A stretch of 64,000 nucleotides of DNA from Actinomadura xylanilytica. GTDB lineage: Bacteria > Actinomycetota > Actinomycetes > Streptosporangiales > Streptosporangiaceae. The DNA is taken from the NCBI RefSeq assembly GCF_030283145.1, contig NZ_JASNWE010000002.1, forward strand, positions 1,116,001 through 1,180,000. Direction: 5' to 3'. Positions 16,730 through 25,224 of the stretch are shown piece after piece (positions within the stretch are counted from its first letter, which is position 1; every line of letters starts with the position of its first letter). The notes under the pieces are model-generated. The model did no database searches and had not been told where the DNA came from. It was given only the letters and a program-made list of their open reading frames with translations. The translations under genes were made by a program, and so were the position numbers.

Positions 16730-17338
16730 CTACAGCCAGCCGTGCTCGTCCGCGATGCGCAGGGCCTCCATGCGGTTGTGGGCCGCGGTCTTGGAGATGG
16801 CGGCCGACAGGTAGTTCCGGACGGTTCCCTCCGACAGGCAGAGGACGGCGGCGATCTCGGCCACGGTCGCGCCCGAGCGCGTCACGTTGAGCACGTCGCG
16901 TTCGCGGGCGGTGAGAGGGGAGTCGCCGGCCGCGAGGGTCGCGGCGGCGAGTGCCGGGTCGACGATGCGTTCTCCCGCCATCACCCGGCGGACGGCGTCG
17001 GCGAGCGTCTCGGCCGGGACGTCCTTGACGACGAATCCGACGGCGCCGGCCTCCATCGCGCGGCGGAGGTAGCCCGAGCGGCCGAAGGTCGTGAGGATCA
17101 CCACCCGGCAGTCCGGGACCTGGGCGGCGAGCACCGCCGCCGCCGCGAGCCCGTCCAGGCCGGGCATCTCGATGTCGAGCAGGGCCACGTCCGGACGGTG
17201 CGCGCGGGCCGCGTCGACGACCTGGTCGCCCCGGCCGACGGAGGCGACGACCTGGAAGTCCTCCTCCAGGTCGAGCAGGGCCGACAGCGCGCTGCGGATC
17301 AGCTCCTGGTCGTCGGCGAGCAGCAGCCGGATCGTCAT
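16730..17338 (-). CDS. NarL/DesR-type response regulator
   Basis: 202 residues. The receiver domain (1-~120) shows the acidic pair DD near residue 10, phosphoacceptor D55 in DVALLDIEMPG, and the conserved T and K (LTTFGRSG; VVKDVP). The C-terminus (~140-200) is a LuxR-type helix-turn-helix (LTARERDVLNVTRSGATVAE ... GTVRNYLSAAISKTAAHNR). It starts at ATG 17336-17338, overlapping the histidine kinase stop by 4 nt (ATGA). With its kinase it forms a two-component system; the DesK/DesR type often responds to membrane state, which here is only an analogy. The membrane protein gene at 18482 is encoded just upstream. Confidence 0.92.
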   Translation of the reverse strand: MTIRLLLADDQELIRSALSALLDLEEDFQVVASVGRGDQVVDAARAHRPDVALLDIEMPGLDGLAAAAVLAAQVPDCRVVILTTFGRSGYLRRAMEAGAVGFVVKDVPAETLADAVRRVMAGERIVDPALAAATLAAGDSPLTARERDVLNVTRSGATVAEIAAVLCLSEGTVRNYLSAAISKTAAHNRMEALRIADEHGWL

Positions 17339-18453
17339 GGCACAGTGCCCTCTTCGCCGAGTGAGACCCGCAACCGCCAGCCGCGCGGGCTAAGCGGTCC
17401 GGCCTCCACGCTGCCGCCGGCCGCCGCGACCCGTTCCCGGAGTCCGGTCAGGCCGTTTCCGAAGAACGCCGGGCCGCCCGAGCCGTCGTCGCGGATCTCC
17501 ACCTGGGACGCCGACAGCACGACCGTGCATCGGGCGGCGTGCGCGTGGCGCACGATGTTGGTCAGGCCCTCGCGCACGACCCAGCCGAACAGTTCCTGGT
17601 GGGCGGCGCCGACCATGTCGGCGGCCAGGGGCAGGTCGGCGACGACGCCCGAGGCCCGCAGCAGCTCCCTGCCGCGCGCGAGCTCCCCGGCGAGGGTCAC
17701 CTCGCGGTAGCCCGACACCGCGGCGCGCACGTCGGCGAGCGCCTGCCGGGACAGGGCCTCGACCTCGGTGATCTCTTCGAGGGACCGGCGGGAGTCGGTC
17801 GCGGCGAGGCGGCGGGCGAGATTGCTCTTGACCGTGACGACGGTGAGCGAATGGCCGAGCAGGTCGTGCAGGTCGCGCGCGATCCGGGCCCGCTCGGCCT
17901 CCGACGCCAGCCGGGCGACCTCGGCGCGCGCCTCCAGCAGCGCCCGATTGGCGTCCGCGAGTTCGGCGTACGAGAACAGCATCAGGGCGGTGAAGACGAT
18001 CGCGATCGCCTGGATCCAGCCGAGCCCGGCGTGCCACGGGCGCACCGCACAGGGCACGAGCAGGGCGGAGACCGCCCCGGCCGCCACGATCGGCACGGCC
18101 TGGCGCCTCAGCCTGATGGCCGCGAGCGAGACGACGACGGCGCACAGGAAGAACGCCTGCGTCCTGGCGAAGGGGAGCGCGGCCAGGAACAGCACGGTCA
18201 TGGCCCCGAGCAGTGGCCGGACGGGGGGCCAGGAGCGGTAGCGCGTGACGATGGTGAGCAGGTAGCAGACACAGAAGGCGGCCACGATCAGCAGCCCGGC
18301 GACGGTTCCGGCGCCGGACGAGTACTGCGCCACGCCGGCCGCGGTCACGAACGGGTACGCGAGCATCCCGGTGGCCATGAGCGCGTGGCGCCAGCCCTGA
18401 GTCCACCGCTGCGGATCGGTGCCCGATCCGCCGTCCACCGGCCCCTCGTGCAT
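17335..18453 (-). CDS. Sensor histidine kinase (HisKA_3 type)
   Basis: 372 residues from ATG 18451-18453; a GTG three codons upstream (18462) is an alternative. Five or so membrane helices occupy residues ~20-150 (AYPFVTAAGVAQYSS, LLIVAAFCVCYLLTIV, AFFLCAVVVSLAA and others). The dimerisation/phosphoacceptor box is ARIARDLHDLLGHSLTVVTV, with H of the DLHD/LGHS motif phosphorylated. The HATPase_c domain follows (EGLTNIVRHAHA N-box, DDGSGG, NGLTGLRERV). It overlaps the response-regulator gene by 4 nt, so the two are coupled. The signal is not evident from the sequence. Confidence 0.9.
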   Translation of the reverse strand: MHEGPVDGGSGTDPQRWTQGWRHALMATGMLAYPFVTAAGVAQYSSGAGTVAGLLIVAAFCVCYLLTIVTRYRSWPPVRPLLGAMTVLFLAALPFARTQAFFLCAVVVSLAAIRLRRQAVPIVAAGAVSALLVPCAVRPWHAGLGWIQAIAIVFTALMLFSYAELADANRALLEARAEVARLASEAERARIARDLHDLLGHSLTVVTVKSNLARRLAATDSRRSLEEITEVEALSRQALADVRAAVSGYREVTLAGELARGRELLRASGVVADLPLAADMVGAAHQELFGWVVREGLTNIVRHAHAARCTVVLSASQVEIRDDGSGGPAFFGNGLTGLRERVAAAGGSVEAGPLSPRGWRLRVSLGEEGTVP

Positions 18454-18481
18454 GGCAGGCACGCTAACACCGTCTCCCTGA

Positions 18482-18946
18482 TCAGAGCGGCCGGGACGGC
18501 GCGGCGAACAGCGCGCGCAGCCGCCCGCCGTTGACGATCACGGCGACGCCGGCCAGGAGCAGCGCGCAGACGCCCTGTTCGATCTTCATCCAGAGCGGGA
18601 TCAGGCCGGGCAGCGAGACGATGACGATGATGGCCACGACCATGACGGCCGAGATGATCCGCAGTCGGCGGAACGCCCTGCGGGAGCCGCGGGCGGCGCG
18701 GGCGGCGAAGGCGAAGGTCGGCAGCGCGCTGATGACGACGATGGTCCCCCGCACCCAGACGGTGTCGTTCACTTCGTCCGCGTTGCCGCGGAGGAGGAAG
18801 GCCGCCACGAGGGTGAGCACGCTGATGGCGAGGTAGGCGCCGATGAGCAGCTTCACCGTGCGAAATGCTCGATGGGTGCGCGGATGGTCCAGGTCTTCGT
18901 CGCGAACTGCGAGGTCGTTCTTGCCGGTTGCCTTCATACTGCTCAT
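18482..18946 (-). CDS. Small multi-pass membrane protein
   Basis: 154 residues from ATG 18944-18946 (MSSMKATGKND); the ATG at 18937 is another choice. Four hydrophobic segments are seen: LLIGAYLAISVLTLVAAFLL, a segment at TIVVISALPTFAFAAR, ISAVMVVAIIVIVSLPGLIP and GVCALLLAGVAVIV. A short charged cytoplasmic N-terminus precedes them. It is encoded 29 nt upstream of the histidine kinase gene on the same strand, so the three genes are probably one operon and it may be an accessory or regulated membrane component. No family is recognised. Confidence 0.65.
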   Translation of the reverse strand: MSSMKATGKNDLAVRDEDLDHPRTHRAFRTVKLLIGAYLAISVLTLVAAFLLRGNADEVNDTVWVRGTIVVISALPTFAFAARAARGSRRAFRRLRIISAVMVVAIIVIVSLPGLIPLWMKIEQGVCALLLAGVAVIVNGGRLRALFAAPSRPL

Positions 18947-19042
18947 GCTGATCGGCGGCCCCGGTGCCCATGCAGTGAGATCGCCCATCAATCGTCCATG
19001 ACATTTGTCATGGCCGGCGGGCCATCGGAGGCCGCGAGGTGG

Positions 19043-19498
19043 TCAGGCACCCGGCTCGCGGCCGGGGGCGCCCGTTCGGCGGAGGGCCCGCTCGTAGCGC
19101 GTCCGGGAGAACGTGAAAGGGCCCACGCCGGAGAGGTCCCAGTCGCGGTACGGGTTGTGGAATTCCGACCAGCGGACGAGCGAGCCCGTCACCTGAACCC
19201 GGGCCATCAGCGGCCAGCATTCGTCGATGCCGCAGGTACAGGTGAGGAGCATGGTCTCCGGCGAGTCGGTCAGCAGGTGCCGGTCAGGCCAGCCGTAGCC
19301 GCGGGACAGGCACGTGTAGTCGCCGGCCAGCAACGGTGCGGGATCGGGCGCGAACTCGGCCGCCCGCTCCCGCTGTTCTTGCCGCGCGTGGGGGAGCTCG
19401 GCCTCGCGCACCAGGTCGAGCAGGTGGGCGCCGTCCACGACGATGTCGATGACGTCCACGCCCTGATGAGGAACCACCCGGAACTCGATCGTGTTCAC
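19043..19498 (-). CDS. Hypothetical protein with CxCG...C motif
   Basis: 151 residues from a GTG at 19496-19498 (MNTIEFRVVPHQGVDVIDIV). A beta-rich domain contains the cluster TCTCGIDECWPLMARV near residue 90, where three cysteines in C-x-C-G-x3-C could bind metal or form disulfides, then SLVRWSEFHNPYR and GPFTFSRTRYERAL. This arrangement recurs in uncharacterised actinobacterial proteins as far as I recall. No function is assigned. It is likely cytoplasmic. Confidence 0.65.
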   Translation of the reverse strand: MNTIEFRVVPHQGVDVIDIVVDGAHLLDLVREAELPHARQEQRERAAEFAPDPAPLLAGDYTCLSRGYGWPDRHLLTDSPETMLLTCTCGIDECWPLMARVQVTGSLVRWSEFHNPYRDWDLSGVGPFTFSRTRYERALRRTGAPGREPGA

Positions 19499-19562
19499 CC
19501 GCGCATGCTACGGCCCGACGATCTTCATGCTCATGGGCTGATGGGACGCCGAAGCCCGGGCG

Positions 19563-19609
19563 CCGCTGAGCGCCGCCCCGGAGGCGGGTGCGGGGACGGC
19601 GCTCAGCGG
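19563..19609 (-). terminator. Strong terminator hairpin downstream of the APC permease
   Basis: CCGCTGAGCGCCG pairs perfectly over 13 bp with CGGCGCTCAGCGG (19597-19609), extended by four more pairs after a bulged A. It begins 8 nt beyond the permease stop codon. Confidence 0.75.
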
Positions 19610-19616
19610 GTGGGGG

Positions 19617-21065
19617 TCAGTTGCCGGACGAGGGGTTCTTCGAGCGGTTGAGGAGGGAGTGGCGGCGGCTGTAGGCGAAGTACACCAGCGTGCCCAGGAG
19701 GAACCAGAGCGCGAAGCGGAGCCAGGTCTGCCACTGGAGGAAGGTGATCAGCCAGACCGAGAAGACGACGCCGATGATCGGGACGACCGGCATGCCGGGG
19801 GTGCGGAACTCGCGCGGCAGGTCGGGCTGCTTGTAGCGCAGGACGATCACGGCGACGCAGACCACGATGAACGCCAGGAGGATGCCGATGTTGGTCAGCT
19901 CGGCGGCCTCGGCGATGGGGAGGAAGCCGGCGATCAGGGCGGAGCCGGCGCCGAGGATCCAGGTGATCCGGGTGGGGACGTGGCGGGTGGCGTGGGTCTT
20001 GGCGAACCAGCCGGGCAGCAGGCCGTCGCGGCTCATCGAGAACCACACCCGGGTGGCGCCCATCATGAAGGTGAACAGCACGGTGAGCACGCCGAGGATC
20101 GCGCCCACGGCGATGATGGCGCCGATGGTCTTCAGGCCGACGTCGGCGAACGCGGAGGAGAAGGCGGCCTCGGGGTTGATGTCCTTGTAGTCGACCATGC
20201 CGGTGAGCACCAGGCAGGCGAGCACGTAGAGGACCATCGAGATGGCCAGCGAGTAGATGATGGCCTTCGGCATGTGCTTGCGCGCGTCCTTGGACTCCTC
20301 GGCGGCGGTGCTCATCGCGTCGTAGCCGAAGACCGCGAAGAAGACCGTCGCGGCCCCGGTGAAGGCGCCGGAGAGGCCGAACGGGAGGAACGGCGAGTAG
20401 TTGCCCGCGTTGATCTTGAAGACGCCGACCACGATGACCAGCAGGACGATGCCGACCTTGAGGTAGACCAGTGCGGTCTCGAACCGGGCGGCGTTCTTCA
20501 TGCCGAGGTTGAGCACGTAGGCAATGAGCAGGCAGAGCAGGGCGGCGAACAGGTTGACCTTGTAGCTGCCGTCGGCGAGGCCGGAGCCCTTGGGCTCGGT
20601 GCCGGGCGCGCCCATCATCCAGACCGGCAGGTCGACGTTCATGAAGCCGAGCAGATCGTTGAAGTAGCCCGAGATGCCGATGGCGACCACCGCCACGATC
20701 GCGGTGTACTCCAGCAGCAGGTCCCAGCCGATCGCCCAGCCGGTGAACTCGCCGAGGACCGCGTATCCGTAGGTGTAGGCCGAGCCGGCGCGCGGGATGA
20801 GGCCGGCGAACTCGGCGTAGGAGAACGCGGCGGCGGCGCTGGCGATGCCGGCGATCAGGAACGAGATCAGGACGCCGGGACCGGCCTTCTCGTTGGCGAC
20901 CGCGCCGGCCAGCGAGAAGATCCCGGCGCCGATGATGCCGCCGACACCGATCGCGGTGAGCTGCCACAGGCCGAGGGTGCGGGCCAGCTTGCCGGACTCG
21001 GGGGCGTCCTCGATCTGGTCGATGGGCTTGCGGCGGATCATCTGTTGCAGCGTTCGGTTCGCCAT
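19617..21065 (-). CDS. APC-superfamily amino acid permease
   Basis: 482 residues from ATG 21063-21065, preceded by a very strong site (GGAGGT, 9-10 nt upstream). It shows the APC transporter signature GVGGIIGAGIFSLAGAVA in the first membrane helix (~38-55) and about 12 to 14 helices overall, with the conserved FFAVFGYDAMSTAAEESKD region near helix 6. This pattern is typical of the cationic amino acid transporter branch (CAT/YfnA-like), which imports amino acids with protons. The closely upstream PaaX-type regulator (109 bp) and the strong terminator after the gene define a small unit. Substrate is not determined by sequence. Confidence 0.92.
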   Translation of the reverse strand: MANRTLQQMIRRKPIDQIEDAPESGKLARTLGLWQLTAIGVGGIIGAGIFSLAGAVANEKAGPGVLISFLIAGIASAAAAFSYAEFAGLIPRAGSAYTYGYAVLGEFTGWAIGWDLLLEYTAIVAVVAIGISGYFNDLLGFMNVDLPVWMMGAPGTEPKGSGLADGSYKVNLFAALLCLLIAYVLNLGMKNAARFETALVYLKVGIVLLVIVVGVFKINAGNYSPFLPFGLSGAFTGAATVFFAVFGYDAMSTAAEESKDARKHMPKAIIYSLAISMVLYVLACLVLTGMVDYKDINPEAAFSSAFADVGLKTIGAIIAVGAILGVLTVLFTFMMGATRVWFSMSRDGLLPGWFAKTHATRHVPTRITWILGAGSALIAGFLPIAEAAELTNIGILLAFIVVCVAVIVLRYKQPDLPREFRTPGMPVVPIIGVVFSVWLITFLQWQTWLRFALWFLLGTLVYFAYSRRHSLLNRSKNPSSGN

Positions 21066-21174
21066 GGTGGCCTTACCTCCTTCAGCGGCCCGCTCCGCGG
21101 GGCCGTCGGGCCAGTTGTGCCCAAACGGGGCGGCCGGACGAGGCATCGGTGATCACGATTTCAGCAAGATCGTT

Positions 21175-21912
21175 TCAGCTCTGGATGTGCTCGGTGAGGA
21201 GCCGTTCGAATCCGCTCTCGAAACGCTCGTAGTGGTCGCGCAGGGCCGGGCCGGGCCAGCCGGACGGCAGCAGCTCCGGGGGCAGCAGCGGGTCGTCCAG
21301 GAGATGGCGCAGGACGGCGGCGGACACGGTGAACTGCTCGGCGAGCGTGCCCGCGCGGTCGAGCGCGGCGCGCAGGGCGAGTGCGTCGGCGGCCCAGCCC
21401 GTCAGGTTCCAGAGGGTCGCGGCCAGGGCGACGGGGTCGTCCTCGGGACCGCCCTCCAGGAACGTGCACTGCCGGACGAGGATGTCGGGCCGGGGGCGGC
21501 TGAGGTTGGCCGGACGGAGCCAGGTGCCCTCGCGGAGTTCGGCGAGGCGGAGCTCGGACATCGCCTGGCGCAGCGCGGCCCGATCGGCGGCGGAGCGGCG
21601 TTCGGCGGTGATGACGGCGATCTCCCAGACGCCGTTCCAGGGCCGGGCCCGGGGGGAGCGGCTCTCGTCCTGCCGGGCCTGCCGGCTCAGCAGCCGCTCG
21701 GTCAGTTCGTACTCGCCGCCCGCCTGGGCCAGGTCGCCGGAGGCGACCATCCGCGACAGGGCCACCCGGATCGTGCCCTCGGCGATGCCGAACAGCTCGC
21801 CGACACGGACGAGGTAGCGCGCGGGGAGGCGGGGCGGGTGCAGCCCGAGGAGCGTGCTCAGCACGACCGAGCGCGCGGTGAGCGGCCGGATTCCGAGGGT
21901 GTTGGTCGCCAT
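21175..21912 (-). CDS. PaaX-family transcriptional regulator
   Basis: 245 residues from ATG 21910-21912 (MATNTLGIRPLTARSVVLST). The N-terminal winged helix (~10-75) includes ELFGIAEGTIRVALSRMVAS, and the central domain begins with the family hallmark WNGVWEIAVIT near residue 95, followed by a helical C-terminus. PaaX regulators repress phenylacetate or other aromatic catabolic genes in response to CoA thioesters. Here no paa genes are adjacent; the nearest are the APC permease downstream on the same strand and lipid/aromatic-type oxidation genes from 23 kb. The regulated target is therefore unknown. Confidence 0.85.
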   Translation of the reverse strand: MATNTLGIRPLTARSVVLSTLLGLHPPRLPARYLVRVGELFGIAEGTIRVALSRMVASGDLAQAGGEYELTERLLSRQARQDESRSPRARPWNGVWEIAVITAERRSAADRAALRQAMSELRLAELREGTWLRPANLSRPRPDILVRQCTFLEGGPEDDPVALAATLWNLTGWAADALALRAALDRAGTLAEQFTVSAAVLRHLLDDPLLPPELLPSGWPGPALRDHYERFESGFERLLTEHIQS

Positions 21913-22114
21913 GTCTCCGCAGGACCCTACCCGGTCCGGCATCGCCCCAGCGCACGGGCGATTTATCCCGAATCAAGATCATTAATCCCGGACAGCCGGT
22001 AATCTCTCGCGCGGCAAAAGAGCGCCACAAGCGTTTGCCTGACCGTCCGCCATCGCCGCTTAGCACGGCGGGGGCGGTGGCCGGTCCGGCAGCACAACAC
22101 GATCGGAGCTGCCC

Positions 22115-23029
22115 GTGCGAACGGGATCCACCACGGAGACGAGCCCGTCCGGCGACCCGCGCGCTTCCCGCGCGTCCTGGCGGCGCGGGCTGACCCGCGT
22201 CGCGCTGGCCGCGGGCGTGACCGCCGGCGCGCTGACCGGCCTCGGCACGGCGGCGCAGGCCGACGACCCGACCCCGAAGATCATCGGCGGCCAGCCCGCG
22301 GACCAGACCTACTCGTTCATGGCCTCGTTGCAGTACCTGCGCAACGGCAACCCCGACTCGCACCGCTGCGGCGGCGCGCTGATCAAGAAGGACTGGATCG
22401 TCCTGGCCGCGCACTGCGTGACCACGGCGGGCACCGGCGGCGCGCCCTACACGATCATGGACCCGGCGCTGTTCCACGTCCGGGTGGGGTCCAAGGACCG
22501 CACCACCGGCGGCAGCGTCGCCCAGGTCAAGGACATCAAGGTGCACCCCGACTACCAGGCGCTGGACGAGCGGGCCTCCGGGTACGACGTCGCGCTGCTG
22601 CACCTGGACACCGCGCTGAAGCAGGCCCCGGCGCCGATCCCCAACAAGATCACCGCACCGGGCACCAAGGTCCGCGCGACCGGCTGGGGCTACACCTCCA
22701 CCACCGACAACGACCCGAGCCAGCTTCCGAAGGAGCTGCGCCAGCTCGACACCACGATCATCCCGCCGAGCACCGAGAAGTGCCGGGTGGACGCCGACGG
22801 GGACGACGCCTGGGGCATCCGCCGGGGCGACGTCTGCACCGACAACCCCGAGGGCGTCCGCGGCCCGTGCAACGGCGACTCCGGTTCGCCGCTGCTGACC
22901 AAGGTCGCGGGCCGCTGGCAGGTCGTCGGCGTGGACAGCCGCGGCGTCGGCAGCGTCTGCGGTGAGACGCCCGACATCTACACCAGCCTCGGCTACTACC
23001 ACGGCTGGCTGGCCGGCGCCACCGCCTGA
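22115..23029 (+). CDS. Secreted trypsin-like serine protease (S1)
   Basis: 304 residues from a GTG at 22115 with CGGAG 7 nt upstream. A twin-arginine-like or long Sec signal region (SWRRGLTRVALAAGVTAGAL) ends near AQADDPTPK, after which the mature protease begins at IIGG (56-59). The catalytic triad is complete: H100 (LAAHC), D158 (DVALL) and S256 (GDSGSP). Cysteines are placed as in trypsins (CGG...AAHC; CTDN...PCNGDSG). Residue D250s context before the active serine (PCNGDSG) does not by itself define specificity. The short peptide between the signal and IIGG is a likely propeptide. A terminator hairpin follows. Confidence 0.92.
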   Translation: MRTGSTTETSPSGDPRASRASWRRGLTRVALAAGVTAGALTGLGTAAQADDPTPKIIGGQPADQTYSFMASLQYLRNGNPDSHRCGGALIKKDWIVLAAHCVTTAGTGGAPYTIMDPALFHVRVGSKDRTTGGSVAQVKDIKVHPDYQALDERASGYDVALLHLDTALKQAPAPIPNKITAPGTKVRATGWGYTSTTDNDPSQLPKELRQLDTTIIPPSTEKCRVDADGDDAWGIRRGDVCTDNPEGVRGPCNGDSGSPLLTKVAGRWQVVGVDSRGVGSVCGETPDIYTSLGYYHGWLAGATA

Positions 23030-23054
23030 GTCAACCGTGAGCCGCTTCTGAGTC

Positions 23055-23104
23055 CCGGGCGGCGGGCCCGCGCGGACGTCCCGTCCAGGTGGCTCGCCGC
23101 CCGG
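23055..23104 (+). terminator. Terminator hairpin after the protease gene
   Basis: CCGGGCGGCG (23055-23064) and CGCCGCCCGG (23095-23104) form a perfect 10-bp stem with an inner GC-rich loop, starting 26 nt after the stop codon. Confidence 0.6.
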
Positions 23105-23149
23105 ATTACAGCATTCCATCACGCGACCATGAAGTGTAACGTCCGGGTG

Positions 23150-24928
23150 ATGGGCAACTATCTCATCGAGCCGGCCGACCGGCTGCCGTTCGGCGGTCCC
23201 GAGAAGGCGCGCCGCTACGCGACCGAGCGCTACCAAGGGGCCGCCGGCCTGAACTGGTACGACAGCGATCCCGGCCTGCGGTTCCTGATGCGCCGGCACC
23301 TCGGCGCGGCCGGGCTCGACTGGGCCGAGCCCCGGCTCCGCGAACTGGGCGCGCTGATGGGCGGGCCGATCGCCGAACGCGCCGAGCAGAGCGACCGCAA
23401 CCCGCCGCGGCTGGAGAAGTACGACCGGTGGGGACGCGACGTCAGCCGGGTCGTCCAGTCGCCGTCCTTCGAGGACGCCCGCCGCGACCTGGTGGCCACC
23501 TCCTTTACCCGTCCCGAGTTCCGCGCCGAGGCGAAGGCGGCCGGGGTGGACGCGGCGCCGCTGGAGGTCGCCTGGAGCTACCTGCTCGACCAGGCCGACA
23601 TCGGGATGGCGTGCGCGCTCGGCACCGGCGGCGACATGGTGGTCGGGCTCGCCGAGGCGTTCGCCCCCGCCGACGTCCGGGACCGGGTCCGGGAGATCTT
23701 CGCCGCCGGGGAGTTCTCCGGCGAGGCCGCGCAGATGCTCACCGAGCGGTCCGGCGGGTCCGACCTCGGCGCGCTGGAGGCCACCGCCACCCCGGACGGC
23801 GGCGACGCCTGGCGGCTGGACGGGCTCAAGTGGTTCGCCTCCAACGCGGGCGGCTCGGCGTTCGTCGTGCTGGCCAAGCCCGAGGGCGCGGTCGACGGCG
23901 TGCGCGGCATCGCGCCGTTCCTGGTGCTGACCGAGCGCCGCGACGGCGGGCGCAACGGCGTCCGGATCCGCCGGCTGAAGGACAAGCTCGGCACCCGCTC
24001 GGTCGCGTCCGGCGAGATCGAGTTCACCGGCGCCGAGGCGTTCCTGCTGGCCCCCGCGTCCAGCGCGCCGGTGGAGGGGCAGGCGGGCGACGGCAAGGGC
24101 CTGGCCCGGATGATGGAGCTGACCAACGGCGCCCGGCTCGGCATCTCGATGATGGGCGTCGGCATCGCGCGCCGCGCGCTGGTCGAGTCGCTCTGCTACG
24201 CCCGCGCCCGTGAGGCGTTCGGCGCGCCGCTGGCCGAGCAGCCGCTGATGCGGCGCAAGCTCGCCGAGCTGATCGTGGAGACCGAGGCGGCGCAGGCCCT
24301 GGTCTTCGACGGCTATCTGGGCCGCCCGCGGCTGCGCCTCGGCGCCACGCTGATCAAGCTCCGCACCGCCCGGCTCGGCGTGACCGCCGCCAGCGACGCG
24401 ATCGAGATCCACGGCGGCAACGGCTACATCGAGCAGTGGCCGGTCGCCCGCCTCCTGCGGGACGCGCAGGTGAACCCGATCTGGGAGGGCGGCGACAACG
24501 TGCTCTGCCTGGACGTCCGCCGCGCGATGGTGCGGGAGTCGGCGCACGAGCCGTTCCTGGACCGGCTGTCGGAGGCGGTCGCGCAGGCCCCGTCCGGCGA
24601 CGACGCCACCGCCGGCCTGGTGACCGAGCGCATCGGGCACCTGCGCCAGGCCGTCACCCGCTGGCGGGACCTGGACGGCGCGGTCGCCGAGGCGCGGCTG
24701 TACCCGCTCGCGCAGTACATGGCGGACGTGTACGCCGCGGCGCTGCTGCTGGAGCAGGCCGGGTGGGAGCGCGCCGAGACCGGCGGGGACCGCAAGGCCC
24801 TGGTCGCCCGCCTCTACGCCCGCAGCCACCTCGCCGACCCCGGCCCGCTCCGCGGCCTCGACGCCCCCGCCGAGGACCTGGACCGCTTCAAGGACCTCGC
24901 CGACGGCGCCCTCCTCGACCCCCGCTGA
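23150..24928 (+). CDS. Acyl-CoA dehydrogenase family protein
   Basis: 592 residues from ATG 23150 (MGNYLIEPADRLPFG); an in-frame ATG at 23129 is possible. The large acyl-CoA dehydrogenase type is indicated by the middle-domain run QMLTERSGGSDLGALEATAT, then LDGLKWFASNAGG, and the C-terminal helical domain with EIHGGNGYIEQWPVARLLRD and NPIWEGGDNVLCLDVRR. The E in WEGG is positioned like the catalytic base of this family. It uses FAD to introduce a double bond into an acyl-CoA (or related thioester) for beta-oxidation. It resembles the AidB/FadE-like large clade. The P450 operon begins 300 bp downstream, suggesting a shared catabolic context. Confidence 0.88.
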   Translation: MGNYLIEPADRLPFGGPEKARRYATERYQGAAGLNWYDSDPGLRFLMRRHLGAAGLDWAEPRLRELGALMGGPIAERAEQSDRNPPRLEKYDRWGRDVSRVVQSPSFEDARRDLVATSFTRPEFRAEAKAAGVDAAPLEVAWSYLLDQADIGMACALGTGGDMVVGLAEAFAPADVRDRVREIFAAGEFSGEAAQMLTERSGGSDLGALEATATPDGGDAWRLDGLKWFASNAGGSAFVVLAKPEGAVDGVRGIAPFLVLTERRDGGRNGVRIRRLKDKLGTRSVASGEIEFTGAEAFLLAPASSAPVEGQAGDGKGLARMMELTNGARLGISMMGVGIARRALVESLCYARAREAFGAPLAEQPLMRRKLAELIVETEAAQALVFDGYLGRPRLRLGATLIKLRTARLGVTAASDAIEIHGGNGYIEQWPVARLLRDAQVNPIWEGGDNVLCLDVRRAMVRESAHEPFLDRLSEAVAQAPSGDDATAGLVTERIGHLRQAVTRWRDLDGAVAEARLYPLAQYMADVYAAALLLEQAGWERAETGGDRKALVARLYARSHLADPGPLRGLDAPAEDLDRFKDLADGALLDPR

Positions 24929-25161
24929 TCCGCCCCGGTTCCGTCGACCCCGCTTCTGCCTTCCGCTGATCCGCGCCGGGATTCTGATTGTTTCCGGCCG
25001 TTTCGATGGCGCACCATCGGGAATCTTCCAGGCTCTTCCGGCTGCTTCCGGGCCCATCCTGGCTGTTCCGGGCCTCTCCGGCCTCTTGCGGCGTGCCGTT
25101 CTTTCCGCTCCCCTGGAAGGGCGGCACGCCGCGCGTCCGTCAGGGCCGAGGGGAACGCCGG
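24929..25161. other. Intergenic stretch, no gene seen
   Basis: The stretch contains an irregular run of CTTCCGG-like motifs (about 25025-25085) but no gene. It separates the acyl-CoA dehydrogenase from the promoter of the P450 operon. Confidence 0.5.
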
Positions 25162-25191
25162 TTGACCGAATGGAATTCGGAGTCCTAGGTT
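25162..25191 (+). promoter_or_regulatory. Promoter with palindromic operator ahead of the P450 operon
   Basis: TTGACC (25162-25167) and TAGGTT (25186-25191) are spaced by 18 nt, a fair -35/-10 pair. Overlapping the spacer is a 15-bp palindrome CCGAAT-GGA-ATTCGG (25166-25180), placed where a repressor would block polymerase. The ATG of the P450 gene is 34 nt downstream. The regulator is not evident. Confidence 0.55.
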
Positions 25192-25224
25192 CCCTAGCGG
25201 GCGGCCGGGAGCGAAGGAGCTTGA

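Noticed and set aside
19659..21152. A 497-codon plus-strand frame opposite the permease
   Set aside because: Shadow of a strongly supported permease with an ideal ribosome-binding site.
21161..25057. A 1298-codon minus-strand frame opposite the protease and acyl-CoA dehydrogenase
   Set aside because: It is a GC-rich shadow of well-supported plus-strand genes; the composition is not protein-like.
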